Assembly: GCA_018241725.1 (NCBI GenBank)
Contig: JAFEDI010000124.1
Span: 124,001 to 188,000 of the forward strand
DNA length: 64,000 nt
Reading direction: 5' to 3'
Origin: Pseudomonadota bacterium
Lineage (GTDB): Bacteria; Pseudomonadota; Gammaproteobacteria; Burkholderiales; Rhodocyclaceae
Shown: positions 55,304 to 62,423 of the stretch, piece by piece
How positions within the stretch are numbered: position 1 is the first letter of the stretch
Layout of the letters: every line of letters starts with the position of its first letter
Notes under the pieces: generated by a model
Told to the model about the DNA's origin: nothing
Databases searched by the model: none
The model's input: only the letters and a program-made list of their open reading frames with translations
Made by a program: the position numbers and the translations under genes

Positions 55304-57613
55304 GTGAGCGACATCGATCTGAAACGCTTCTTCCTGGAACAGGTGCGCCTGTTCGAGCATTTCCCGGCCGACAAGGTCGAGGAGATCGTTGCCAGCGGGC
55401 GGCTGGCCACCTACGAAGGCAACGAGGCCATCCTGGAAACCGGCGACGAGGGCCAGTACCTCGGCGTGCTGATCACCGGCCACGCGGAGATCTCGGTCAC
55501 CGACAACACCGGCACCCGCACAGTGCTGACCCAACTCGGGCCGGGCGAGGTGTTCGGTGTGATGTCCACCCTGACCGGCGACCGCGTCACCGCCGACGTG
55601 ATCGCCGGCAACCGCTGCTACGTGTTGCTGATCCCGCTGGAGACCTTCAACACCCACATCCTCACCAACCCGAAGGCCATCGGCTACCTGTCGCGGATGC
55701 TCCTCGAACGCATGCGCAGCATGTCGCTGGACATCGTGTCGGCCAAGTCCTCCGCCGCGTCGGTGCTGTCACTGCACTCCGCACGCCCGGGCAAGGTAAT
55801 CGCCCTCAACGTGGGCCTCAGCCAGATCCACTTCGGCATTTACGACACCCGCGACCTCGGCTCCGACGTCCACGGCATCATCGACAACACCGACGAGTAC
55901 GTGTCGCGCATCAGCGTGATGGTCGGCCCGCAGGTCAAGACCATCACCCGCGACCCCTTCCCCCTGTCCGAGCTGTTCCCGGTCATGCAGGACGCCGCCC
56001 GCCAACTCGGCGACGCCTTCGCCTTCGAACTCGATGAAATCTGCGCCGTCGGCCACCGGGTCGTCCATGGCGGCAACCGCTTCGCCGCTGCGGCCGTCAT
56101 CACGCCGACGGTCATCGCCGACATCGAGGCGCTGTCGGTCTTTGCCCCGCTGCACAACCCGGTGAACGTGGCGGGCATCCGCGAAGCCCTCAAACAGCTG
56201 CCCGACGTGCCCCACGTGGCGGTCTTCGACACCGCCTTCCATCAGACCCTGCCGCCCTATGCCTACCTGTACGGTCTGCCCTACGACCTCTACAAGCAGG
56301 ACGGCATCCGCCGCTACGGCTTCCACGGCACTTCCCACCGCTACGTGTCGCTGAAGTCGGCCGAGGTGCTGAAGCGCCCCCTGGGCGAACTGGAGATCGT
56401 GTCCTGCCACCTGGGCATCGGCGCCTCCGTGTGTGCCATCGACCACGGCCGCTCGGTAGACACCTCGATGGGGATGACGCCCACCGATGGGCTGATCATG
56501 CCCAGCCGTTCCGGCAGCATCGACCCGGCGGTCATGGTGCACCTGATGGAACGCCAACAGATGTCGCCGGAGGCCCTGTCCACGCTGATCAACACCGAGA
56601 GCGGCCTGAAGGGCATCTCCGGCATCTCCAGCAACATCCACGACATCGAAACCGCCGCCGGCAACGGCCACCACCGCGCACTGCTGGCCCACAAGGCCTT
56701 CTGCTACCAGATCCGCAAGAACATCGGCGCCTATATCGCGGCGATGGGCGGCATCGACGTGCTGGCCTTCACCGGCGACATCGGCGAGACCAGCGCCGCG
56801 GTGCGCAGCCTGGCCTGCCAGGGCCTCGCCTACATGGGCATCAAGCTCGACGAAGAAAAGAACCGCAACCTCGGCAAGGTGGACGACTTCGCAATCATCT
56901 CCACCGACGACTCGCCGGTGACCATCCTCGTCATCAACAATGACGACGAGCGCCTGGTGGCCTGGGAAACCCTGCGCGCCATCGAAAGGGACGAACTGAT
57001 CCGCGAGGCCAAGGCCGAGGAAAAGGCGCCGATGCCGATCCCCGTCGAGATCTCGGCCCACCACGTGCACCTTTCGCAGGCCGACGTCGAAAAACTGTTC
57101 GGCCCCGGCCACCAGCTCACGCCGGAACACGAACTGTCCCAGCCAGGCCAGTTCGCCTGCGCCGAGAAGGTGCACCTGGTCGGCCCCAAGGGGCGCATCG
57201 CCAACGTGCGCGTGCTCGGCCCGACCCGCAAGGAAACCCAGGTCGAAATTGCGATGACCGAGCAGTTCAAGGTCGGCCTGCAGCCGCCGATCCGCGAATC
57301 CGGCGACCTCGCCAACACGCCGGGCATCACCCTCGAAGGCCCGGCCGGCAGCACCACCATCGAACGCGGCGTGATCTGCGCCCAGCGTCACATCCACATG
57401 ACGCCGGAAGACGCGCGCCGCCTGCGGGTGCGCGACAAGTACGTGGTGCGCGTGCGGGTCGAGGGCGAGCGCGAGCTGATCTTCGGCGACGTGATCGTGC
57501 GGGTCAGCCCGAGCTACCGGCTGGCAATGCACATCGACACCGACGAGGGCAACGCCGCCAACATCCGCACCGGCATGCTCGGCTACATCGAGGAAATCCA
57601 GAGCCGCCATTGA
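55304..57613 (+). CDS. Trifunctional fusion: cNMP-binding domain + acetate kinase + PduL phosphotransacylase
   Basis: A 769-residue cytoplasmic protein. Residues ~10-140 form a Crp-type cyclic nucleotide-binding fold (GEVFGVMSTLTGDRVTADVI) with no helix-turn-helix. Residues ~163-555 are acetate kinase: Arg252 (GHRVVHGG), His284 (APLHNP), Asp309 (VFDTAFHQ), His341 (GFHGTSH), His369, Arg402 and Glu495 (GDIGETS) are kept. The phosphate loop is NVGLSQIHF in place of NxGSSSLKF, and HLGNG is HLGIG. Residues ~578-769 are PduL, with metal-binding SAHHVHLS, CAQRHIHM and AMHIDTDEGNAA. Together they would convert acyl-CoA to acyl phosphate and then acid plus ATP. GTG 55304 is the likely start; ATG 55232 is possible. 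Confidence 0.88.
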   Translation: MSDIDLKRFFLEQVRLFEHFPADKVEEIVASGRLATYEGNEAILETGDEGQYLGVLITGHAEISVTDNTGTRTVLTQLGPGEVFGVMSTLTGDRVTADVIAGNRCYVLLIPLETFNTHILTNPKAIGYLSRMLLERMRSMSLDIVSAKSSAASVLSLHSARPGKVIALNVGLSQIHFGIYDTRDLGSDVHGIIDNTDEYVSRISVMVGPQVKTITRDPFPLSELFPVMQDAARQLGDAFAFELDEICAVGHRVVHGGNRFAAAAVITPTVIADIEALSVFAPLHNPVNVAGIREALKQLPDVPHVAVFDTAFHQTLPPYAYLYGLPYDLYKQDGIRRYGFHGTSHRYVSLKSAEVLKRPLGELEIVSCHLGIGASVCAIDHGRSVDTSMGMTPTDGLIMPSRSGSIDPAVMVHLMERQQMSPEALSTLINTESGLKGISGISSNIHDIETAAGNGHHRALLAHKAFCYQIRKNIGAYIAAMGGIDVLAFTGDIGETSAAVRSLACQGLAYMGIKLDEEKNRNLGKVDDFAIISTDDSPVTILVINNDDERLVAWETLRAIERDELIREAKAEEKAPMPIPVEISAHHVHLSQADVEKLFGPGHQLTPEHELSQPGQFACAEKVHLVGPKGRIANVRVLGPTRKETQVEIAMTEQFKVGLQPPIRESGDLANTPGITLEGPAGSTTIERGVICAQRHIHMTPEDARRLRVRDKYVVRVRVEGERELIFGDVIVRVSPSYRLAMHIDTDEGNAANIRTGMLGYIEEIQSRH

Positions 57614-57655
57614 GCCCCGTGGGTCGGGCTGTGCCCAGCCCGACCACCGTGAAAA

Positions 57656-57688
57656 CCAGGAAGCCCGGCATGGCCCGGCGTTTCCTGG
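57656..57688 (-). terminator. Probable terminator of the RiPP/sigma-factor operon
   Basis: On the minus strand an imperfect stem starts CCAGGAAACGCCGGGCC and closes with CGGGCTTCCTGG, followed by TTTTCAC. It lies 34 bp after the stop of the zinc-finger gene. A second hairpin without a T run (GGTCGGGCT / AGCCCGACC, 57622-57645) serves the opposite strand. Confidence 0.55.
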
Positions 57689-57721
57689 CACGCCGCGGCA
57701 GACAGCTCGAACGTCGGCGCG

Positions 57722-57901
57722 CTAATCGTTCCGTTCGAGAAAGCGCCGGGTCGCCAGGCGCAGAAAATCCATCTGCTGGCGGAAGGCCCGGCAACCACGG
57801 CAGAACAGCAGGTGCAGTCTCAGGCGCAGCCGCTCGCCATGACTGAGCGGGCGGTCCAGCGCCTCGGACATCAAATGGGTGGCGTCCTTGCAATTCATCA
57901 T
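57722..57901 (-). CDS. Small zinc-finger (zf-HC2-like) putative anti-sigma factor
   Basis: A 59-residue soluble protein. Cys4 ([19 protein letters not shown]) and the HLLFCRGC element (His-x3-Cys-x2-Cys) are the ZAS zinc-binding pattern of anti-sigma factors. It has no membrane helix, unlike most zf-HC2 anti-sigma proteins. Its ATG overlaps the sigma-factor stop in an ATGA, so it should be made in step with the sigma factor and probably binds it. Loss of zinc or binding of another metal to the Cys/His set would be a simple sensing route (inference). Confidence 0.75.
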   Translation of the reverse strand: MMNCKDATHLMSEALDRPLSHGERLRLRLHLLFCRGCRAFRQQMDFLRLATRRFLERND

Positions 57902-58485
57902 GATGCCCGGCCCTCCTCGCCGAACCAGCCGTGGCTGAGACACTGCCGCAGCGCCGCGCGGGCCCGGTGCAGGATCACATTGCAGTTATTGGCAGTAAGC
58001 GCCAGCGTGGCGCAGATCTCGTCGGTCTCGAAACCGAGGAATTCGCGCATCATGAAAACCCGCGCGGTGCGCGCCGGCAGCACCTCCAGGCAGGTCTCGA
58101 AGACCTGCCAGAACTGGCGCTGGGCCAGCGCCTCTTCCGGGTCGCCCCAGGCCTGCGGACGCCCCTGCGGGCTCCAGTGTTCGTTTTCCTTGAAGAGCTT
58201 GTCGAAGGCCTCGTCGAGTTCGCCCTCGTCATGCTCGAAGCTGGAAATCTGCACCGTGCGGCCGCGCTCCCGCAGGGTGTCGATGATCTTGTGGCGCAGG
58301 ATCGTGAAGATCCAGGTCTTCAGCGCCGAGCGCCCGGCGAAACGGTCAATGCCGAGCAATGCCGACTCGATGGCTTCCTGCACCGCGTCGTCGGCGGCTG
58401 CCTCATCGTGTAGTTGCAGGCGTGCGAATTTCAGCATCTGCGGGCGAAAGCCCGAAATGAGGTCGGCATTCCCGGAGTCGATCAT
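57898..58485 (-). CDS. ECF-type RNA polymerase sigma factor
   Basis: A 195-residue sigma-70-family factor. Region 2 is [40 protein letters not shown]; region 4 is [20 protein letters not shown] then [21 protein letters not shown] longer-than-usual linker ([20 protein letters not shown]) matches the TIGR02943-like group found beside DUF692/DUF2063 genes, such as RpoQ next to gigPABT in Cupriavidus metallidurans. It overlaps DoxX upstream and the zinc-finger gene downstream by 4 bp each. It probably drives its own operon from the promoter at 61088. Confidence 0.88.
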   Translation of the reverse strand: MIDSGNADLISGFRPQMLKFARLQLHDEAAADDAVQEAIESALLGIDRFAGRSALKTWIFTILRHKIIDTLRERGRTVQISSFEHDEGELDEAFDKLFKENEHWSPQGRPQAWGDPEEALAQRQFWQVFETCLEVLPARTARVFMMREFLGFETDEICATLALTANNCNVILHRARAALRQCLSHGWFGEEGRAS

Positions 58486-59036
58486 GTCTGGCGAATGGGT
58501 TGCAGGGCGGCTCTCCCGTACGGTCCGCCATGCAGCCACCGACGGATCCACGCATCCATGCTCAGCCGCCCCGGCCCAAGCAGGATCAGTGGCATGAGCA
58601 TAGCAAGGAAGAGCAGCGGCAACTTGAAATTGCCGTGGCCATCGTCGGTGATCGCATAGCCCAACCACAGCTCGCCGAACCCGGCCCACTCCGCCGGCCA
58701 ATGCACGGCAGCGATCGCCACCACCGTCAGCACTGCCAGTGCCACGCTGAAGAAGCGTGTCGCCAACCCCAGCAGCAAAGCCACGCCGCCGATCAACTCG
58801 ATCCACGTGGCGAGCTGCCAGCTGATCTCCGGCGGAACCACGTCAAAGGGAAACGGAAACTGGTCCTGGATGTCGGCGAACCAGTTGTGACCGAAAAATT
58901 TTTCCCGTCCCGAATCGAAGAACTCCCAGGCCAGCAGAGCCCGCAGGCCGAGCAGGGCAACCCACTGGCCAAAGCTATCCAGGTGGCCGAGGCCGCCATC
59001 GAGACAGGCCGATACCTGGCTGCGGATCGTATTCAT
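58482..59036 (-). CDS. DoxX family membrane protein of the RiPP operon
   Basis: A 184-residue protein with four membrane helices, starting at [20 protein letters not shown]. DoxX marks include the [20 protein letters not shown] stretch after helix 1, [20 protein letters not shown] and [20 protein letters not shown]. The protein corresponds to GigT/HvfD-position genes in related clusters, where DoxX membrane proteins accompany DUF692/DUF2063 pairs. A redox or quinone-linked role is inferred. It overlaps the DUF2063 and sigma-factor genes by 4 bp each. Confidence 0.85.
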   Translation of the reverse strand: MNTIRSQVSACLDGGLGHLDSFGQWVALLGLRALLAWEFFDSGREKFFGHNWFADIQDQFPFPFDVVPPEISWQLATWIELIGGVALLLGLATRFFSVALAVLTVVAIAAVHWPAEWAGFGELWLGYAITDDGHGNFKLPLLFLAMLMPLILLGPGRLSMDAWIRRWLHGGPYGRAALQPIRQT

Positions 59037-59794
59037 GTGCGTTCTCCCAGTAAAACGCCGTGGTGGCGCAACTCGGCCAGGTTATGCCGGCCAAAATCGA
59101 TGAAAGCGGTGTCGGCCGGTCGTCCCAGCTCCGCCGCCAGGGTTTCGAAGGCGATCCGCCCGCTGCACTCGCCATCGAGCAAGCTCAACAGGCGCGCCGT
59201 AGCCGGGCTCAATGCCATGAAGCACACCGCGTCCAGCGCATTCCGATACACCGCCAGGTGAACCGGTTCGGGCTGGCGCGGCCGGAAATCCGGGCCGATG
59301 CGCTGCACCGGCCATGCGAAGGCCAGGGACAGCAGGGCCGGGTTGACCAGCGGCACGCCGTCGACCAGGTCACCATCCGGACGGTGCGGCGGCACCGCCA
59401 CCTCCATCACATCCACCGCCAGCTCGGCCCATTCATAGCGCAATAGTTCACCGAACCAACGCGGCAACCGCTGGCGGCAGGCGCCGCTGTCAAGGTAAGC
59501 CAGCAGCTCTTGCGGAATCTCGCGGAACCATGGCGTCACGCAGTCCCAGTCGCGCAGGAAGGCGCGGCAAAGGCGAGTCCACCGCGCTTCGCCCAGGGTG
59601 GCCCGCGCCACCGGAAAGCAGCGATCCAGGAAACCTCTCAGACGCTGGAACACGAGCCTCTCATACACCGCCATGCGCGCGGCGGGCACGCCTGCCGGAC
59701 AGGCGGCGCGCCGGCCATGACGCAGACGCCGGCCGAAGGCAGCCTGCCAGGCCTGCAGCGTCCCTGGCACAGCCAGATCAGCGGGCCGGCTCAT
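59033..59794 (-). CDS. hvfC: HvfC/BufC-like DUF2063 protein (RiPP maturation partner)
   Basis: A 253-residue protein. The N-terminal DUF2063 domain shows [35 protein letters not shown] and [13 protein letters not shown]-terminal domain follows ([43 protein letters not shown]). In the Haemophilus HvfABC and methanobactin-like MbnBC systems, this partner binds the precursor and holds it for the DUF692 oxygenase. The gene overlaps hvfB upstream and doxX downstream by 4 bp each. ATG 59794 lies in an ATGA with the hvfB stop. Confidence 0.85.
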   Translation of the reverse strand: MSRPADLAVPGTLQAWQAAFGRRLRHGRRAACPAGVPAARMAVYERLVFQRLRGFLDRCFPVARATLGEARWTRLCRAFLRDWDCVTPWFREIPQELLAYLDSGACRQRLPRWFGELLRYEWAELAVDVMEVAVPPHRPDGDLVDGVPLVNPALLSLAFAWPVQRIGPDFRPRQPEPVHLAVYRNALDAVCFMALSPATARLLSLLDGECSGRIAFETLAAELGRPADTAFIDFGRHNLAELRHHGVLLGERT

Positions 59795-60636
59795 GCCACC
59801 ACCTCGGCCGTGCGCCGCGCGCAAGCCTGGCGGGCGACGATCTGCGCAACCTCAGCCCCCAGCGCGGCCAGGGGCGGAAAGTTGAAATCCCGCTCCAGGC
59901 AGGTCGGCAAGGGTCCAGTACGTGCATAGGCGGCATCGAGCAGCGCCCACACCGGATCGATCACATCCGCGCCGTGGGTGTCGATGCGCAGCCCGTCCGG
60001 CTCCACGTCATGCCCCGCCACATGAATGTAGCAACAGCGCTCCAGCGGCAGCCCGTGCAGAAAGTCGTAAGGGTCGAAGCCAAAGTTGGCCGCATTGACG
60101 AGAATGTTGTTCACGTCCAGATGCAGGCAGCAGTCTGCCTCCTCCACCACGGCGCGGATGAATTCCGCCTCGCTCATTTCGGCACCCGGAGGGGCGACGT
60201 AGTAGGAGGCATTCTCTATGCCGATGCGCATGCCCAGCATGTCCTGGGCCTGACGGATGCGCGCGGCAACCCAGCGCACCGCGTCACCGGTACAGGGCAG
60301 CGGGAACAGGTCATAGAGCTGGCCGGCATCGCCGCACCAGGACAGATGCTCGGTGTACAGACCGATGCCGTGCTCAAGCATGAAAGCACGGATGCGCGCC
60401 AGCAGCTCCATGTCGAGGGGCTGGGGGCCGCCGAGATTCAGCGACAGTCCATGGCAGACGAAGGGATAACGCTCGGTGAAGGCACGCAACTGGCGGGCCG
60501 AACGGCCGCCCATGGCGGCCCAGTTTTCAGGCGCCAGCTCGAAGAAATTCACCGCGGCGGGCACGCCGGCCTCCAGCTCGGCCAGCAGTTCGCGGCGAAA
60601 GCCGAGCCCGGCCCCGTGGGGAATGCATCCTGACAT
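59791..60636 (-). CDS. hvfB: HvfB/BufB/MbnB-like DUF692 iron enzyme (RiPP cysteine modification)
   Basis: A 281-residue TIM-barrel protein of the DUF692 family. Metal-ligand and active-site marks: GAGLGFRRELLAELEA, FFELAPENWAAMGG, HGLSLNLGG, YTEHLSWCGD, GIENASYYV, HLDVNNILVNAANFGF, CYIHVAGH, IDTHGADV and CLERDFNFPP. The family uses two or three irons and O2 to rework cysteines of small peptides, giving oxazolone/thioamide groups in MbnB and HvfB. The start at 60636 has GGGAGAG 6 bases upstream. The precursor gene lies 60 bp upstream, beyond a strong hairpin. Confidence 0.9.
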   Translation of the reverse strand: MSGCIPHGAGLGFRRELLAELEAGVPAAVNFFELAPENWAAMGGRSARQLRAFTERYPFVCHGLSLNLGGPQPLDMELLARIRAFMLEHGIGLYTEHLSWCGDAGQLYDLFPLPCTGDAVRWVAARIRQAQDMLGMRIGIENASYYVAPPGAEMSEAEFIRAVVEEADCCLHLDVNNILVNAANFGFDPYDFLHGLPLERCCYIHVAGHDVEPDGLRIDTHGADVIDPVWALLDAAYARTGPLPTCLERDFNFPPLAALGAEVAQIVARQACARRTAEVVA

Positions 60637-60654
60637 GTCGAACTCTCCCTTGAG

Positions 60655-60685
60655 GGCCGGGGAAGGGCGTCTGCCCGCCCCGGCC
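60655..60685 (-). promoter_or_regulatory. Strong hairpin between precursor gene and modification genes
   Basis: GGCCGGGG / CCCCGGCC is an 8-bp perfect stem with an inner GGGC / GCCC stem. There is no T run. It lies 12 bp after the precursor stop and 19 bp before the hvfB start. It is placed to stabilise or attenuate, so that precursor outnumbers enzyme. Confidence 0.6.
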
Positions 60686-60696
60686 ATTCCGCCCGA

Positions 60697-61008
60697 TTAC
60701 TTCTTCTTGTCGGCACCGCAGCTGCCGTCAGCCTTCTTGTCGGCGCCACAGCTGCCATCGGCTTTCTTGTCCATCGCCATCTTGTCGTTCATTTTCGCTT
60801 CGGCCTTGTGCGCGGACTTCCTCGCGGCCTTTTTGTCGGCACCGCATTTGCCTTCGCCGCACTTGCCGTCCTGCATCTTGGTGTCGGCCTGGGCCAGCTG
60901 GTAGCCGGCAGCCAGCGGCTTGGCGGCAAAGGGGTTGTCGGCGGCATGGGCGGCGCCGAAGGCGACGGAAGCGGCGAGAGCAGCGGTGAGAGCGGTAGCC
61001 TTGTTCAT
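60697..61008 (-). CDS. hvfA: HvfA/bufferin-like RiPP precursor, secreted Cys-Gly repeat peptide
   Basis: A 103-residue precursor. Residues 1-22 form a signal peptide (NKATALTAALAASVAFGAAHA). After a short neutral stretch the core has four cysteines, all in Cys-Gly: QDGKCGEGKCGADKK (Cys50, Cys55), and ADGSCGADKKADGSCGADKK (Cys87, Cys97), separated by a Lys/Ala/Met-rich segment. The GKCGEGKCG unit is the HvfA motif, whose cysteines are changed by HvfB/HvfC to copper-binding groups. The last two units are a 30-bp tandem repeat with Ser in place of Lys. AGGAGA lies 6 bases before ATG 61008. Confidence 0.88.
   Translation of the reverse strand: MNKATALTAALAASVAFGAAHAADNPFAAKPLAAGYQLAQADTKMQDGKCGEGKCGADKKAARKSAHKAEAKMNDKMAMDKKADGSCGADKKADGSCGADKKK
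60704..60763 (-). repeat. Two 30-bp tandem repeats in the RiPP precursor gene
   Basis: Two direct repeats (60704-60733 and 60734-60763) each code for a ten-residue unit of the ADGSCGADKK type. The copies differ at a few, mostly synonymous, positions, so the duplication is not very recent and the peptide sequence has been kept by selection. Confidence 0.8.
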
Positions 61009-61087
61009 TGCGAATCTCCTAGAGGGGTTGAAAGCAGACCTGCCGGACGCCAACGTGGCGCCCCGAATTATCAGGTACTGGCGATTG

Positions 61088-61113
61088 GACGGAGATGCCC
61101 CCCGCGTTCTTAC
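61088..61113 (-). promoter_or_regulatory. Candidate ECF sigma promoter of the RiPP operon
   Basis: On the minus strand, GTAAGA, a 16-bp spacer, then CGTC. This resembles ECF promoters of the GTAACC-N16-CGAA/CGTC kind. It lies about 80 bp before the hvfA start codon. Confidence 0.45.
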
Positions 61114-61135
61114 ACGCCTGGAGAAAATAATTTGG

Positions 61136-61163
61136 CGCAAAAAAACGCCGGCATGCGCCGGCG
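61136..61163 (-). terminator. Rho-independent terminator after the AhpD-like gene
   Basis: Minus strand: CGCCGGC / GCCGGCG with a 4-base loop followed by T7. It separates the AhpD-like gene from the RiPP operon, which runs in the same direction. Confidence 0.8.
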
Positions 61164-61216
61164 GGTAAAGGGCCGGACTAGCGGCCGAGAGGGAAAGGAA
61201 AAACGGTGTCGGGCGC

Positions 61217-61798
61217 TCAGCTCTTCGGCAGGCGGCCCATGAGGTAGAACTCGTCGTTGGGGCGCAGGGAGATCAGGTTGGCGAGCCGGTTGCTCATCGC
61301 GAAGAAGGCGGTGATCGCACCGATGTCCCAGATCGCCTCGTCGTCGAAACCGTGATCATTGAGCGCCGCGATGTCGGCATCGCCGACGCTGGCCGAGTCG
61401 AGGGACAGCTTCAGTGCGAAGTCGAGCATGGCCTGCTGGCGCGGGCTGATCTCGGCCTTGCGGTAGTTGGTGGCCAGCTGGTCGGCGACGCGCGGGCTCT
61501 TGGCCCGGATGCGCAGGATCGCCCCGTGGGCGACCACACAGTACAGGCACTGGTTGGCGCCGGAGGTGGCGACGACGATCATCTCCCGCTCGGCCTTGCT
61601 GAGGCCGGCATCCTTCTCCATCAGCGCGTCGTGGTAGGCGAAGAAGGCGCGGAATTCCTCCGGGCGGTGGGCCAGCGCAAGGAACACATTGGGCACGAAA
61701 CCGGCCTTCTCCTGCACGGCCAGGATGCGGGCACGCACATCCTCGGGCAGGTCGGCGAGTTCGGGAACGGGGTAGCGGCTGATCGGCAGATCGGACAT
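61217..61798 (-). CDS. AhpD-like / carboxymuconolactone decarboxylase family peroxidase-related protein
   Basis: A 193-residue all-helical protein. The catalytic region is SGANQCLYCVVAHGAILR, with the CxxC-x3-H of alkylhydroperoxidase AhpD, after LSKAEREMIVVATS. The start (ISRYPVPELADLPEDVRARI) and FVPNVFLALAHRPEEFRAFF match the peroxidase-related TIGR01926 group. It probably reduces peroxides with thiols; the electron donor is unknown. It lies upstream of the RiPP operon in the same direction but ends at its own terminator. Confidence 0.9.
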   Translation of the reverse strand: MSDLPISRYPVPELADLPEDVRARILAVQEKAGFVPNVFLALAHRPEEFRAFFAYHDALMEKDAGLSKAEREMIVVATSGANQCLYCVVAHGAILRIRAKSPRVADQLATNYRKAEISPRQQAMLDFALKLSLDSASVGDADIAALNDHGFDDEAIWDIGAITAFFAMSNRLANLISLRPNDEFYLMGRLPKS

Positions 61799-62047
61799 GG
61801 CTTGTCTCCTGGAATCTTGTTATGGCTTAGCGCGGGGTGCGCGGAGGCAGTGTAGCCGGCCCGCCGCAGCCCACGGCGCGGGCCGGCTCAGATCGTCGGA
61901 AAGTACAAACGAATTGGCGGAAAGCGCATGACGGCGGCCACCGGGCCAATACCGGCGGTATGCACAGAACTGCTGCCTGCAGCACTTATCGCCACCGCCC
62001 CACTCCCCTAAGATCAGCCCGACATCATCGAAACGAGGAACACGGCC

Positions 62048-62398
62048 ATGCGCATCCGGATTGCCTGGGACCACGGGGAAGTCTTTGCCCGCCTGGACGA
62101 CACGCCGGGCAGCCGCGCGATGCTGGCTGTGCTGCCGCTGCAATCCACCGCAGCGAGCCGCGGCGATGAGCTCGTCCTCAGCGTTCCGCTGCGCGTCCGC
62201 GCTGGCAGCAAGACCCGTAACAACCTGGAGCCGGGCACCGTGTGCTACTGGCCAGCCGGCGCGTCCATCGCCCTGCCCTTCGGCTCGTCGGCGGTCCACC
62301 ACAATAGCGGCTGCCAGGTGCTCGGCCGCCTGGAGGACGACCCGCGCCTGCTGCGCCAGGTGCGCAGCGGCCACCTGCTGACGGTAACGCTGGCCTGA
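62048..62398 (+). CDS. Cyclophilin-like fold protein (DUF369/cyclophil_like type)
   Basis: A 116-residue protein. The beta-rich sequence RIRIAWDHGEVFARLDDTPG, SRAMLAVLPLQSTA, LEPGTVCYWPAGASIALPFG and GSSAVHHNSGCQVLGRL matches the small cyclophilin-like family related to TM1367. These have a cyclophilin barrel without a proven isomerase activity. It stands alone, divergent from the AhpD-like gene; the 249-bp gap shows no other gene. Confidence 0.8.
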   Translation: MRIRIAWDHGEVFARLDDTPGSRAMLAVLPLQSTAASRGDELVLSVPLRVRAGSKTRNNLEPGTVCYWPAGASIALPFGSSAVHHNSGCQVLGRLEDDPRLLRQVRSGHLLTVTLA

Positions 62399-62423
62399 TG
62401 GACACGCAGCACCTGGGCTGCCC

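Noticed and set aside
57622-57645. Hairpin after the acetate kinase fusion as a terminator
   Set aside because: The 9-bp stem is strong but no T run follows on the plus strand, so I did not list it as a terminator in its own right.
55769-57691. 640-codon minus-strand frame opposite the acetate kinase fusion
   Set aside because: Asp/His/Val-rich shadow without motifs.
60704-60763. Possible CRISPR-like or dispersed repeat
   Set aside because: The two 30-bp repeats are adjacent without spacers and encode peptide units inside the RiPP precursor.
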